From Pseudomonadota bacterium (GTDB lineage: Bacteria; Pseudomonadota; Alphaproteobacteria; Rhizobiales; Hyphomicrobiaceae), in assembly GCA_023387235.1 (NCBI GenBank), contig JAEWIJ010000120.1, forward strand, positions 21,501 to 85,500: a DNA stretch of 64,000 nt, read 5' to 3'. The notes below the pieces were generated by a model that did no database searches, had not been told where the DNA came from, and saw only the letters and a list, made by a program, of their open reading frames with translations. The position numbers and the translations under genes were made by a program. Below, piece after piece: positions 22,673 through 30,911 of the stretch. Each line of letters starts with the position of its first letter. Position 1 is the stretch's first letter.

Positions 22673-24357
22673 ATGCCGAACTCCTGCTTGATGAGGCGAT
22701 CAACTTCCTGATCAACGATCGGTTTTGGTAGCCCTGGGTTCTGCTGCTGTACGAGGCCCTCCAGCTGTCGGGCACGCTGATTGACCTGCTCACGGAACCG
22801 CTCGACCGGCATCATGCGCGAGAGCTCGGCCGTGGTTGCTCCGGCGTTCCGAGCATCGGCTTTCCTCAGGTAGGCATTCCGCGCCATGCCGAGGGCGACC
22901 ACTTCGTAGGCGCGATCAAACTTGGCCTGGAAGGTGACCGGATCATCGCCATCAAAGATGCCGTTTCCGGCATTCGGAAGCTCGACGCCCTGACGGACGA
23001 ACTCCTGAGGCGTGACGGCGCCGCCGCTGCGCTCTTTAACGAGCTCGTTGAGCTCCTGCGCCGCGTCACGACGGAACGTGGCATACTTGTAGAGTTCGCC
23101 CTGCTCGTTTTGCGGCAGGGAGCCGAGCCTGGCCTTAAGTGAGTTTCCCCACATCTTCACGCGGAACGGGATCTCGAGATACTCAGGCCGCATCGACGAC
23201 TGTATCGCCCGCAAGCGATGGTAGCGCTGGGCGGTGTCGATCAGATCCTTATCGAGCTTGTTGCGACCTTCCTTTCCCATCTCGCCACGCTGGACGGAGT
23301 CCATGAGCATCTTGCCGGCGTCACCTTTGCCGGCAAGCGCAAGGCCCATTCCGAGGCGCTCGGCGCGATCGCGGGTCATCGGACCCAGGCCGGTCTGATA
23401 GGTTTCAGGCGGCGGAGGTGGCGGTGCAGCTGGCGTCGGCGTACTGCCGCCCGTCTGCGCCAACACAATGTTGGGATCACGGCTCTGAGGCATGAGGAAA
23501 TTCGGGCCGCCCGACGCCGGCTGCTGGTCTGAGGCTGCAAGCATGTTGGGAGCGAGCGCGTTTGTGCGCGTGCCGCGATATCCATCAGTTCTGATCTCAG
23601 GCGATGGCATCATGAGCGTGCTGCCCCCTCCATCGGCTCGTGAAGGCTGGCGCATCGGGCCTGGAGCCACGGATTGGGGAATGGGTGCCGGTGGTGCACC
23701 AAACCGGATCGGTGTCGTCTGCGGTTGCTGAGGGCCACCTGGAACGTACGACTGCGGCTGCAGGCGCGGCGCACCGCCAGGCGCAGGCATCCCACCCACG
23801 GGCGGCGCAGCCGGCGGAGTTGTTCCGCCAGCGCTGTCGTTCATGATCCCGCCGAGCAGCTGAGCCATAGCGGCGTCGAATTGAGATTTCTGTCCGGCCG
23901 CTCGCGCCTGCGCCCACGCCGCGGCTGTGTTCGCTTCGACGAGACCCATGTTGGCCCATTCCTGCGGGCCCATTTGGGAGACTTCCGCGAGGATCAGCTT
24001 CGGGCCATTGACCGGGTCACGATAGACCTGATCGACGTTCGCCCCGTCGGGGTGAATGGCTAGCAGGCGCTGATGATACTGCGCACGCCTCGTCGGGTCT
24101 TTCTCGTTGGCCGCTGCATGAGCAAGGCCGACCATGCCCTTGAACTTCGCCATTCGCGTTGTGAATTCGGACTGCTGCTGCTCTCGGGTATCCCGACGCT
24201 GAGCAAGATCCAAGTAGTTCTGCGCGAGCTTATTCTGCGTATCGAATTGGCGCTGCTGCTGGGCCGTGCGCTGATTGCTTTCGAGCGCATTGTAGACGGG
24301 GGAAAAGTCGATCGGCTTGCCTGCGTCGTAGGCTGGAAGCTGCATCAGGCTGACCAT
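22669..24357 (-). CDS. Internal virion-like protein, helical with proline-rich linker
   Basis: The protein has 562 residues from MVSLMQLPAYDAGKPID, with AAAGGAAC before the start. A glutamine-rich coiled coil (about 20-75) is followed by a helical part. A long Pro/Gly/Ala linker spans about 190-320. The C-terminal helical domain includes LSRMMPVERFREQVN and ends LIKQEFGI. It is coupled to the following 781-residue gene. Together they look like the ejection proteins of a short-tailed phage; family membership is not certain. Confidence 0.6.
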   Translation of the reverse strand: MVSLMQLPAYDAGKPIDFSPVYNALESNQRTAQQQRQFDTQNKLAQNYLDLAQRRDTREQQQSEFTTRMAKFKGMVGLAHAAANEKDPTRRAQYHQRLLAIHPDGANVDQVYRDPVNGPKLILAEVSQMGPQEWANMGLVEANTAAAWAQARAAGQKSQFDAAMAQLLGGIMNDSAGGTTPPAAPPVGGMPAPGGAPRLQPQSYVPGGPQQPQTTPIRFGAPPAPIPQSVAPGPMRQPSRADGGGSTLMMPSPEIRTDGYRGTRTNALAPNMLAASDQQPASGGPNFLMPQSRDPNIVLAQTGGSTPTPAAPPPPPPETYQTGLGPMTRDRAERLGMGLALAGKGDAGKMLMDSVQRGEMGKEGRNKLDKDLIDTAQRYHRLRAIQSSMRPEYLEIPFRVKMWGNSLKARLGSLPQNEQGELYKYATFRRDAAQELNELVKERSGGAVTPQEFVRQGVELPNAGNGIFDGDDPVTFQAKFDRAYEVVALGMARNAYLRKADARNAGATTAELSRMMPVERFREQVNQRARQLEGLVQQQNPGLPKPIVDQEVDRLIKQEFGI

Positions 24358-24385
24358 GAGGCGAGTTCCTTTGTTCCTCGTAGAG

Positions 24386-24682
24386 CTATGCTGCCGATGC
24401 TTCGATCGGCGCTGCGGGACTGCCTACAGGGGCCAACGCGTCCCATTTCCTGAAACCGTGATCTCGAAGAATGCCTTCGTGCTGCGCGAAGATCATCGCG
24501 GCGCGAAGTGTGCGCTGTGACTGCGCGGGGCGGCCGTCGCAGGAGGCGAGGACTTGGCGTCCGTCGCGCCACACGCGGAAGCGCTCGCAGCTCGATCGCC
24601 ACTCGAAGCGTTCCCAGTCGATGTTCCAATAGTGCCAAGTCACATCTCCGAGCTGAAAGGTGATGCCGCTATCCTGCTCCAT
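24386..24682 (-). CDS. Small phage hypothetical protein
   Basis: The protein has 98 residues starting MEQDSGITFQLGDVTWHYW. It is tryptophan-rich, with FEWRSSCERFRVWRDGRQVL. It begins one base after the dnaB-like stop, so it belongs to the replication operon. Unknown function. Confidence 0.55.
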   Translation of the reverse strand: MEQDSGITFQLGDVTWHYWNIDWERFEWRSSCERFRVWRDGRQVLASCDGRPAQSQRTLRAAMIFAQHEGILRDHGFRKWDALAPVGSPAAPIEASAA

Positions 24683-24683
24683 G

Positions 24684-26120
24684 TCAGTCGCCGGCTCTCG
24701 GTTTCAGGCCGGCACCGAACGACTTTCGGCGGATGGCGTTTGCACCGATGTCCACGAACAACTCGACCGTGATGGGGGCTTCGCCATTCCGGTTCTTGTC
24801 AACGATAAGCTCGAGCTTGTGCCGCGCCTTATCTAGCGCTGCGGCGTGAAGCTGGATCTCTTCGGGATCATCGAACTTCTGCTGGGCGAGGTAATAGTAG
24901 GGACGGTAAAGCAGGACGACGTTGGACGCGTCTTCCTCAATCTCGCCGCTGTCGCGCAGATCTGCCTTCGTAGGCCTCTTGCTTTCGCGACCTTCGACGC
25001 CGCGGTTCAGCTGACAGAGACCGACGACAGCAATGTTGAGATCCTTCGCAAGAACGCGCAGGCCGTTGCTGATATCTGCGATCTCATGCGTACGACTGCC
25101 GGCATAGCGGGTGGATGGCTTCAGCAAGCCGATGTGATCGACGAAAACTATGTCGAGGCACCTGCCCTGTTTCTCGAGATCCGCGGCGCGCATTCTGCAT
25201 CGCGCGGCAATCTCAGCAACGGTGATGTCGCTCTGCTCTTGGATGCTGAGGGGCAGCTCCTGGCACAGCTTGTGTGCTTCCTCAAGGCGAGCCCGATGGC
25301 TTTCGGTCAGCCTCCGACCGATGATGTCCTTGTAGAAAATCGGATCGTCGTAGCGGTACGCCGCATCGGCGAGGATGCGCATTTGGATCAAGCGTGCGCG
25401 CATCTCGACGGAGAAGAACTCAACGCCGTGCCCTGCCGTTGCTGCAAGCCTCGCGCTGCTGGCGGCATAGGCGGTTTTGCCCATGCCCGGACGCGCTGCG
25501 AAAATTGAGAGCTCGCCCCTCGGATATCCGCCAACCGCGAAATCGACGGGCTCAAATCCCGAGGTCGGGATCTTCTCGCCGTTGTCCAGGAACGAAAAGA
25601 CTTCATCTCCGGCGGAGCGGGCATCGTAAGATCGACGCTGCGTCGGCCGGATGCGCGACAGCGCCGCATCGATCGTGTCCAGCGTCTCCGCCGCCGCATC
25701 GGCCGTCGATCGGGTGCCGGTCATTACAGCGACCTCGAGATGCTTAGCCGCCTCCGCGAGCTGCCGGCGCACGACGCGATCCTTGATCAGTTCGATCATG
25801 TCCGTAATTGACGTGGCGCGAGATTTCGCAGCATCGGCCACGAGCTGAACGAGGAACGGCTTCGTGCTTCCGTCAGTGTCGTGCAGCTCGGCAAGCAAGC
25901 TGTGGAAAGACGGCCGGCGCCCCTCGCTCCTAAGCCCGACAAGCACTGCGAAGCAGCGGCCGATAACATCGGTCTCGAAATCGTCGGGCGTGAGATGTGC
26001 TGCCGCCGCGTCGATGTGCGCCGCGTTCATCATGCAGCTGCCCAGCAGGGCATACTCAGCTTCGTAGATGCTTCCCGAGGGCTGTGCGACAGTGACGATG
26101 TGCATGGCAGGTCGGCTCAT
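24684..26120 (-). CDS. DnaB-type replicative DNA helicase of phage
   Basis: The protein has 478 residues. It forms a hexameric ring that unwinds DNA 5'-3' at the fork. The amino domain begins EAEYALLGSCMMN. The RecA-like core has AARPGMGKTAYA (about 205-215), DIVFVDHIGLL (Walker B), GLCQLNRGVEGRE, and D-L-R-D-S-G-E-I-E-E-D-A with the arginine-finger region. The start overlaps the initiator gene as ATGA. An element-borne helicase next to an initiator gene recalls the O-P or O-DnaB arrangement of temperate phages. Confidence 0.92.
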   Translation of the reverse strand: MSRPAMHIVTVAQPSGSIYEAEYALLGSCMMNAAHIDAAAAHLTPDDFETDVIGRCFAVLVGLRSEGRRPSFHSLLAELHDTDGSTKPFLVQLVADAAKSRATSITDMIELIKDRVVRRQLAEAAKHLEVAVMTGTRSTADAAAETLDTIDAALSRIRPTQRRSYDARSAGDEVFSFLDNGEKIPTSGFEPVDFAVGGYPRGELSIFAARPGMGKTAYAASSARLAATAGHGVEFFSVEMRARLIQMRILADAAYRYDDPIFYKDIIGRRLTESHRARLEEAHKLCQELPLSIQEQSDITVAEIAARCRMRAADLEKQGRCLDIVFVDHIGLLKPSTRYAGSRTHEIADISNGLRVLAKDLNIAVVGLCQLNRGVEGRESKRPTKADLRDSGEIEEDASNVVLLYRPYYYLAQQKFDDPEEIQLHAAALDKARHKLELIVDKNRNGEAPITVELFVDIGANAIRRKSFGAGLKPRAGD

Positions 26121-27118
26121 TGCCAGTTGCTCCCGCCCATCATCGCGTTGATTTTAGCAATCCCGCTGGATGCGCCGTTCGCACGTTCCGCGTGAACTCC
26201 GTTGCCGTAGGTATCCCCCATGACCTTACGAAAGTTTGCCTTCTTGCAGAGCCACGGAAGGCTCGCCTTGAAATCGGTGACCTGGCCTCGCAAGAACGGC
26301 GACCGCTCGATCTTGCAAAGGAGATCTCGCCACAGCGCAATGCGATCATTGTCTGATGCGCCGCCAGAAACGTGGTCCCCGATACGGTTCAGGATGTCGC
26401 GGGCATAGTCGCCATCGAAGCTGTCAGGCCTCGGCACCGGGAGACCAGTGCGCTTTGCCAGATCCCGCCATTCGTCGAAGCACTGCTTCGCAACCAGTAG
26501 CTTCTCAGGCTTCGAAGCACGAGCCCCCTTAAGGGGGTTAGGGGGTACTTCTTTTTCTGTTTCTTTTTCTACCGACTGCAGTGGCAGAGCCGTGGTCGCG
26601 CCGTCATTGTTATTGCTGGCGATTTCGGAATTCTCGTTACCTGTCGCGCACGCGTCAGGTACCTGAGAGGTACCTATTGGGTACCCATTGAGTACCTGAC
26701 GTGCACCTGAGGCGCGTTCATTGCGCTTCTTTTCCTCGCGCTCACGTGCAGCTTTCCGCTTGGCCTTTGAGGTTGAGCAGAAGCTCGCGACTTCAATGGC
26801 GGCACGCCGATTCCAAATGTAGCCATTGCGGATCTCAATCTTGCCGAGGGCGATGAGCTGCGCTTTGATCTTGCGGTAGTACCTGATCCCCATTTTGAGA
26901 TGGCCGGCGACGAAGCCGTCATCGTCGGGCAAAACGCCGAGGTTATCGGAGAACAGCAAGACGATCTGGATGTAGACGCCCGCTTGGCTTGGCTCGAGGT
27001 TCCGGGTCCCCTGGAGCCAATCGCGAATGTTGAGGCGCACGAACTGCATTCGATCCTCGGGCGAGTGATCGAAGGTCGGCGGCTGAGCATGATCGTTCTT
27101 GTTGGGCGCAGATTGCAT
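26117..27118 (-). CDS. DUF1376-type phage replication initiator-like protein
   Basis: The protein has 333 residues. The amino third (IRDWLQGTRNLEPSQAG, VYIQIVLLFSDN, YRKIKAQLIALGKIEI) is a winged-helix domain like that of DUF1376 and phage replication proteins. The middle (about 120-200) is linker, and the C-terminal part (DILNRIGDHVSG, LPWLCKKANFRKVMGD) may bind the helicase. The linker DNA holds five 11-bp iterons, so the gene probably contains the origin its product recognises, as in lambda gene O. Confidence 0.75.
   Translation of the reverse strand: MQSAPNKNDHAQPPTFDHSPEDRMQFVRLNIRDWLQGTRNLEPSQAGVYIQIVLLFSDNLGVLPDDDGFVAGHLKMGIRYYRKIKAQLIALGKIEIRNGYIWNRRAAIEVASFCSTSKAKRKAAREREEKKRNERASGARQVLNGYPIGTSQVPDACATGNENSEIASNNNDGATTALPLQSVEKETEKEVPPNPLKGARASKPEKLLVAKQCFDEWRDLAKRTGLPVPRPDSFDGDYARDILNRIGDHVSGGASDNDRIALWRDLLCKIERSPFLRGQVTDFKASLPWLCKKANFRKVMGDTYGNGVHAERANGASSGIAKINAMMGGSNWQ
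26524..26712. other. Candidate phage replication origin: iterons, pyrimidine tract and palindrome
   Basis: Five tandem 11-bp units occupy 26,658-26,712: GGTACCTGAGA, GGTACCTATTG, GGTACCCATTG, AGTACCTGACG, TGCACCTGAGG. Downstream in the gene's direction come an AT-richer stretch, a 24-base T/C tract (about 26,547-26,570) and a perfect palindrome CCCCCTTAAGGGGG (26,524-26,537). The 11-base period is not a multiple of three, so the repeats encode different residues, which argues for selection on DNA. Confidence 0.7.
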
Positions 27119-27129
27119 GAGCGGCGCCC

Positions 27130-27417
27130 TCAGAATGGTATGGGATCATTGGGCGCGGGACGCGACGAGCGGCGCTCGGGCAGCGGCTCATTCGCCATTG
27201 CGCGAGCTTGCCGGCTTGGCTTGCCGTCTTGCCGAGTCTTTTCCTCGGCTTGCTGGAAAACTAGATTCCAGATCTCGCAGCCGTCGTCGGTCGTCTCGCT
27301 CGATTTGAGCAAGGCAACCTTCAACATGCCCATGCGGCCGGTGAAGTAAGTGGTGCCCTTCTGCGAGGTCCGCTTGTAGAGTTTCAGAGCCGTCAGGCTC
27401 GGTCCATAGTCGCTCAT
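27130..27417 (-). CDS. Small phage replication-region protein
   Basis: The protein has 95 residues beginning MSDYGPSLTALKLYKRTSQK. It continues GTTYFTGRMGMLKVALLKS, a short beta-rich core with a disordered tail (RQARAMANEPLPERRSS). The same kind of protein is common in rhizobial prophage replication regions. It lies 11 bases ahead of the initiator gene. Its function is not known to me; a single-strand-DNA-binding role would suit the fold but is a guess. Confidence 0.6.
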   Translation of the reverse strand: MSDYGPSLTALKLYKRTSQKGTTYFTGRMGMLKVALLKSSETTDDGCEIWNLVFQQAEEKTRQDGKPSRQARAMANEPLPERRSSRPAPNDPIPF

Positions 27418-27567
27418 GTCCGTTTGCCGATGTAGGACGCAACTGATTGAGGGAAAGCTGCGGCCGGCTACTCGACATTGCCGGAGGACGCGCGTACAAA
27501 ATCCGCGCCGATGTGATTTGCAAGCGCCGCTGCCCGGGTTTGCCCCCCAGGTGTGCGGCGTTGGCTT

Positions 27568-27834
27568 TTAGGCGGCCTGATGGGCCGTCTCTGCTTCGTG
27601 ATGATGGGGCAATCGCTTGCCGGCAGCGACGCTCTCACGCGGCCTGGACGCTACCCAAGCGTCAATCGTTGACTTCCAAGTGAAGCCGCGGGGGCCGACG
27701 TAGAAGTCATGCGGCGGGAAGCCGTGCTTTTCCCGCCAGCTCAAGATAGCCCAGCGCGAAACTCCGAAGCGCTTGCAGATGGCGCCATTATCGAACGCCT
27801 CGTCGTCGCTGGTGGGGACCTTCCCGTGTGGCAT
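27568..27834 (-). CDS. AlpA/MerR-like helix-turn-helix regulator
   Basis: The protein has about 88 residues from MPHGKVPTSDDEAF. A compact HTH, NGAICKRFGVSRWAILSW, is followed by the wing FPPHDFYVGPRGFTWKSTIDAWVASRP, a layout typical of AlpA-type excisionases and phage regulators. It lies next to the integrase side of the element and could control excision or early gene expression. Inverted and direct repeats upstream are its likely targets. Confidence 0.7.
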   Translation of the reverse strand: MPHGKVPTSDDEAFDNGAICKRFGVSRWAILSWREKHGFPPHDFYVGPRGFTWKSTIDAWVASRPRESVAAGKRLPHHHEAETAHQAA

Positions 27835-27851
27835 CGTGGTGTACCTCGGTC

Positions 27852-27972
27852 GTTGCAATTCGATGCAACAACCTGCGCAGGGAAATCTCCTCATGTCATG
27901 GGAACCGACAGGAGTTTAGATGTCCCACGCACGGGCTAGGCAGTGCCACCGGGTGATCAAATGTCGTGGGAA
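27852..27972. promoter_or_regulatory. Repeats upstream of the AlpA-like gene
   Basis: GTTGCA (27,852-27,857) and TGCAAC (27,864-27,869) form an inverted repeat. TGTCATGGGAA (27,894-27,904) recurs as TGTCGTGGGAA (27,962-27,972), with the opposed ATGTCCCAC between them (about 27,920-27,928). The set fits operators for the regulator at 27,568-27,834, or for control of early transcription. Confidence 0.5.
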
Positions 27973-27996
27973 ATTTCGACGATCTCGATTTCTAAC

Positions 27997-28776
27997 CTAC
28001 TGCCACTCCCGTGGATTGCGATGGTCCCAGAGTGGATGGCCGCCGAGTACAAGGCCAATTTCATCCCATTCATTGGTGAGATAACGCCACCATAGCTCGA
28101 CCCGGGCCTCATGAGTTTTCCACGCTTTATAGACGCCGTCTCTGCCGAGCGTGATGCCGCACTCGCTCAGCGCTTCGCTCACTATCTCGCAAGCGTAGAA
28201 TGGTGACGTGTCCGATCCAGGCGATTTCTCGTCATTGGCCCGCATGTGGACTGGAGTGCCTAGAGTATGGGACCAGACCTTGTGTAAGTCGTAGACCACC
28301 TTCGCAATTTCGAGGTTACGCTGACTCTTTAGCCGATATCGACCTTTTTTGACGCTGACCTTTCCACGAAGCCGTTGTTGCGCGAAGTACCACAAATTCT
28401 CAGGCATTTTCTCGCCGCGATAGATGTATTCTTCCACCCATTGGACCATCACGTCGATTGCAACGGGATTGCCGTCCAATGCCATTGCGACAAATCTGTC
28501 CGCGCGTGCGGGGCAGAAGCCATGCCCCCGCCAATCAAGCATCCTTATCTTAAACGGTGCGAGCGCTTGATCCTCCGGAAACACGGTGTGCGCTTCTTCG
28601 GTGAGGCCCATGCCGAGGCCTCTACAAGCGACACGCATGGAAATTCTTCCGTCCCGCGTGCCGAGCTGCGATTCAAGGCGACCAAATTGCTTCGCCTCCC
28701 TCAAATAGCTAAGCGCTCTAGCCATAGCGGCGGTTCGCGCAAACTCCCAATCGTGCCGATGTGCGACGTCTAGCAT
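27997..28776 (-). CDS. Hypothetical protein beside the integrase
   Basis: The protein has about 259 residues from MLDVAHRHDWEFART. It overlaps the integrase 3' end by a few bases, so the two are co-expressed. The sequence is helical and soluble, with a C-terminal tryptophan-rich part (LWWRYLTNEWDEIGLVLGG). No nuclease, toxin or DNA-binding motif is clear. Genes in this place are often element-specific accessory or defence genes. I cannot classify this one. Confidence 0.55.
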   Translation of the reverse strand: MLDVAHRHDWEFARTAAMARALSYLREAKQFGRLESQLGTRDGRISMRVACRGLGMGLTEEAHTVFPEDQALAPFKIRMLDWRGHGFCPARADRFVAMALDGNPVAIDVMVQWVEEYIYRGEKMPENLWYFAQQRLRGKVSVKKGRYRLKSQRNLEIAKVVYDLHKVWSHTLGTPVHMRANDEKSPGSDTSPFYACEIVSEALSECGITLGRDGVYKAWKTHEARVELWWRYLTNEWDEIGLVLGGHPLWDHRNPREWQ

Positions 28777-30080
28777 GACTGCTTCTCCCATTCCCGCCTC
28801 GTCGGCCGAGCTTTAGCCTCCAGCTTCCTCTCTGACATCTTCCGCACATGCCGGGCCCAAAGCTCGAGGGCTTCCCGTTTCTCGAGATCATAGGTCCATA
28901 GGTTATAGATGCCCGCGACACCTGCTTTGCTGCCGCTCACGTGATTGAGAACGGCTTCGACGACATGCGGCAGCACACCAAGGCGTGCCATTCCGGTTGC
29001 CACTGTCCGGCGCAAGTCATGAAGCGTCCACGGTGCGAGGGTTTGGCCCTCGGCTTTCTTGACCTTGGCGTCAAATCTGGCTTTCGACCGGCTGAAGCCG
29101 GAGAACGGCGTTTCGCCTCCCAAGCCGAATAGGTAGGTGCCACCTTTGTAGTGAGGCACTCGTTCGAGGATCTCGACGGCGATATCGCTGAGGGGGACCA
29201 GGTGCGGCCGGCCGTTCTTCGTCCGAGGTCCCGGGAGCGTCCATGCACACGTCACAAGGTCGATCTCTGGCCAGTTCATGCCAGCTACCTCCGCGCGCCG
29301 CGCCGCGGTCAAAATGAGCAACCTGACGAGATCGCCGAAGGGCGATCCATCCGCTGCGGCGCGCCAGACGGCGGCGAGCTCGTCGTCAGTCAAAACGCGC
29401 TCGCGCGAGGGCTCGGCGACGGGTTTCCGAATTCCATATGTCGGGGAACCTGAAACGATATCGCGCTCGCAGCACCATGCGAAGAAACGCCCCAGCACCG
29501 ACAGGACGCGATTGGCGACGATGCCAGTCCCGCGCAGCCTGCATTCATCGATAATAGTGATAACGTCGCGCCGGCGTATAGCGTCGACCGGCCGCTCCGC
29601 CCATCGCGCAACCAAGCCGCCGGGAACGACGCGGAAGGCCGGCTTCGCCGGCTTTGAATTCTCGGGATCGACCAAGAGGCCAAGCAGCCCTGCGACGTCC
29701 CGCCAGCGGCGCGTGCGGGGGATTACGTCAGTGTAGAGCCAGCGTTGAACGAGGGGACCGAAACCATCCTGATCGACGGCCGGATCGTGTCGCGCCTTCG
29801 TGGCCTTTTTCTCGGCCGCTGGGTCTTCGCCGCGTTCGATCGCCTCCAGGGCATCCTTCGCCCGTCCCCGTGCCTTCACAAGATCGACGAGCGGATAGGG
29901 CCCCAGCGTCAGCTTGCGGGGCCTGCCGCCATAACGGTAGCGCACGCACCATGACTTGGCGGACGAGGGCTTGGGCTGGATGACGAGGCGCAAGCCGGGC
30001 ATGCCGGCATCGGCGATCTCGCGACGAACCAACGTCCCATCGAGTTTTTCGATAGCCAGGGGTGTGAGTAGCTTTCGCAT
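28770..30080 (-). CDS. Tyrosine recombinase integrase with DUF4102 amino domain
   Basis: The protein has about 436 residues from MRKLLTPLAIEKLDG; a GTG two codons earlier is possible. The amino domain has the DUF4102 pattern (RLVIQPKPSSAKSWCVRYRY, LTLGPYPLVDLVKAR). Catalytic residues are visible: R in TAARRAEVAGM (about 262), H-x-x-R in TLHDLRRTVATG (about 354), the second His in VLNHVSG (about 378) and Tyr in the segment GIYNLWTYD. It integrates or excises the element at the tRNA-Pro site lying 165 bases upstream of its start. Confidence 0.93.
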   Translation of the reverse strand: MRKLLTPLAIEKLDGTLVRREIADAGMPGLRLVIQPKPSSAKSWCVRYRYGGRPRKLTLGPYPLVDLVKARGRAKDALEAIERGEDPAAEKKATKARHDPAVDQDGFGPLVQRWLYTDVIPRTRRWRDVAGLLGLLVDPENSKPAKPAFRVVPGGLVARWAERPVDAIRRRDVITIIDECRLRGTGIVANRVLSVLGRFFAWCCERDIVSGSPTYGIRKPVAEPSRERVLTDDELAAVWRAAADGSPFGDLVRLLILTAARRAEVAGMNWPEIDLVTCAWTLPGPRTKNGRPHLVPLSDIAVEILERVPHYKGGTYLFGLGGETPFSGFSRSKARFDAKVKKAEGQTLAPWTLHDLRRTVATGMARLGVLPHVVEAVLNHVSGSKAGVAGIYNLWTYDLEKREALELWARHVRKMSERKLEAKARPTRREWEKQSC

Positions 30081-30245
30081 GGGCACCAGGGGGGTAACGG
30101 GCGGGTAGCGAATCAGAGCGCACTAATTCGCTACCCGATGCACCACGGCGCTACCATCTAAGAGCCATGATCTGCCTGTGTTTACGGGGGATAAGCCGAA
30201 TCGTGACCTCTGCAACGCACCGACCTGCAACGGCCGGCCATGTTC

Positions 30246-30290
30246 TTCGGGAGCAAGGGGTCGGGAGTTCGAATCTCCCCGCTCCGACCA
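30246..30290 (+). tRNA. 3' half of tRNA-Pro (CGG), probable attR
   Basis: The sequence runs from anticodon loop TTCGGGA through a 3' stem, variable loop, T arm GGGAG-TTCGAAT-CTCCC and acceptor CGCTCCG with discriminator A and an encoded CCA. The matching 5' half (expected acceptor CGGAGCG) is absent upstream, and the left part of the anticodon stem does not pair. This is the typical scar of an integrase that uses a tRNA 3' end. The complete tRNA-Pro should lie at the far-left junction. Confidence 0.8.
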
Positions 30291-30298
30291 ATGTCTGG

Positions 30299-30893
30299 AG
30301 CCTCAGTACGCGTAAGCTGCTGGGGCTTTCGCTATTTTGGGGCTGCATTGCCGGCATAGCGTCCGAGACTTGGTTTCCAGTCGTAACCCTTATCGTCGGT
30401 ATACTTCTAAAGGCTGTGTTTGATGTTCTTGCCGATGGGCGCGCAGCTAAGCGGGAAAAAGAAGCTCGGCGCGAGCAACGCTTAGACAATATTCGTATGA
30501 AGCGTACCGAGGTGCAGCGGGAGGCTCTGCTTCAGCTGCAAAGCTATTATGAAGATCGCCAGGTTAGCATGGCAGATCAATCATCACGACTTGATGGCAC
30601 ATCGAACGACCGGGACTTGGCGCAAGCAGCTTCTGCCTGAAGAGATTAGTTCAGGATTCCGAGAGGCTCAGGCGGGGATGAGCACTACGCGTGTCCGGGT
30701 TCGTGATGTTGAGGTAAGGCGATTGGCTGACTTAGTCTCGACGGCGTGCGCGGAGACTGTTTTCTCAAAGAGTGAGGATGCTTCGGAGAATGCGCTGCGC
30801 ACGGCGTTTTCCCTTAGTACGGAACTGCAAGAGCGAATTGGCGAAGTGCTTCGGAAACTCGATGATTACGAGGATAGCATCGTCAATGAATAG
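30299..30893 (+). pseudogene. Frameshifted membrane-associated protein gene next to attR
   Basis: The first frame encodes KLLGLSLFWGCIAGIASE and a membrane helix, then KREKEARREQRLDNIRMKRT and LLQLQSYYEDRQ. The second frame continues plausibly with ARLAWQINHHDLMAHRTTG and ends RIGEVLRKLDDYEDS. The two halves join best near 30,550-30,565 after a one-base shift. No start codon with a ribosome site is seen at the amino end, which may have been cut at the junction. Likely a dead host gene. Confidence 0.55.
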
Positions 30894-30911
30894 CGCGCAC
30901 CGAGGTCTGCC

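Noticed and set aside
27188..27523. Alternative 111-residue frame over the small replication-region protein
   Set aside because: It overlaps the better supported frame at 27,130-27,417, which has a phage-like conserved sequence.
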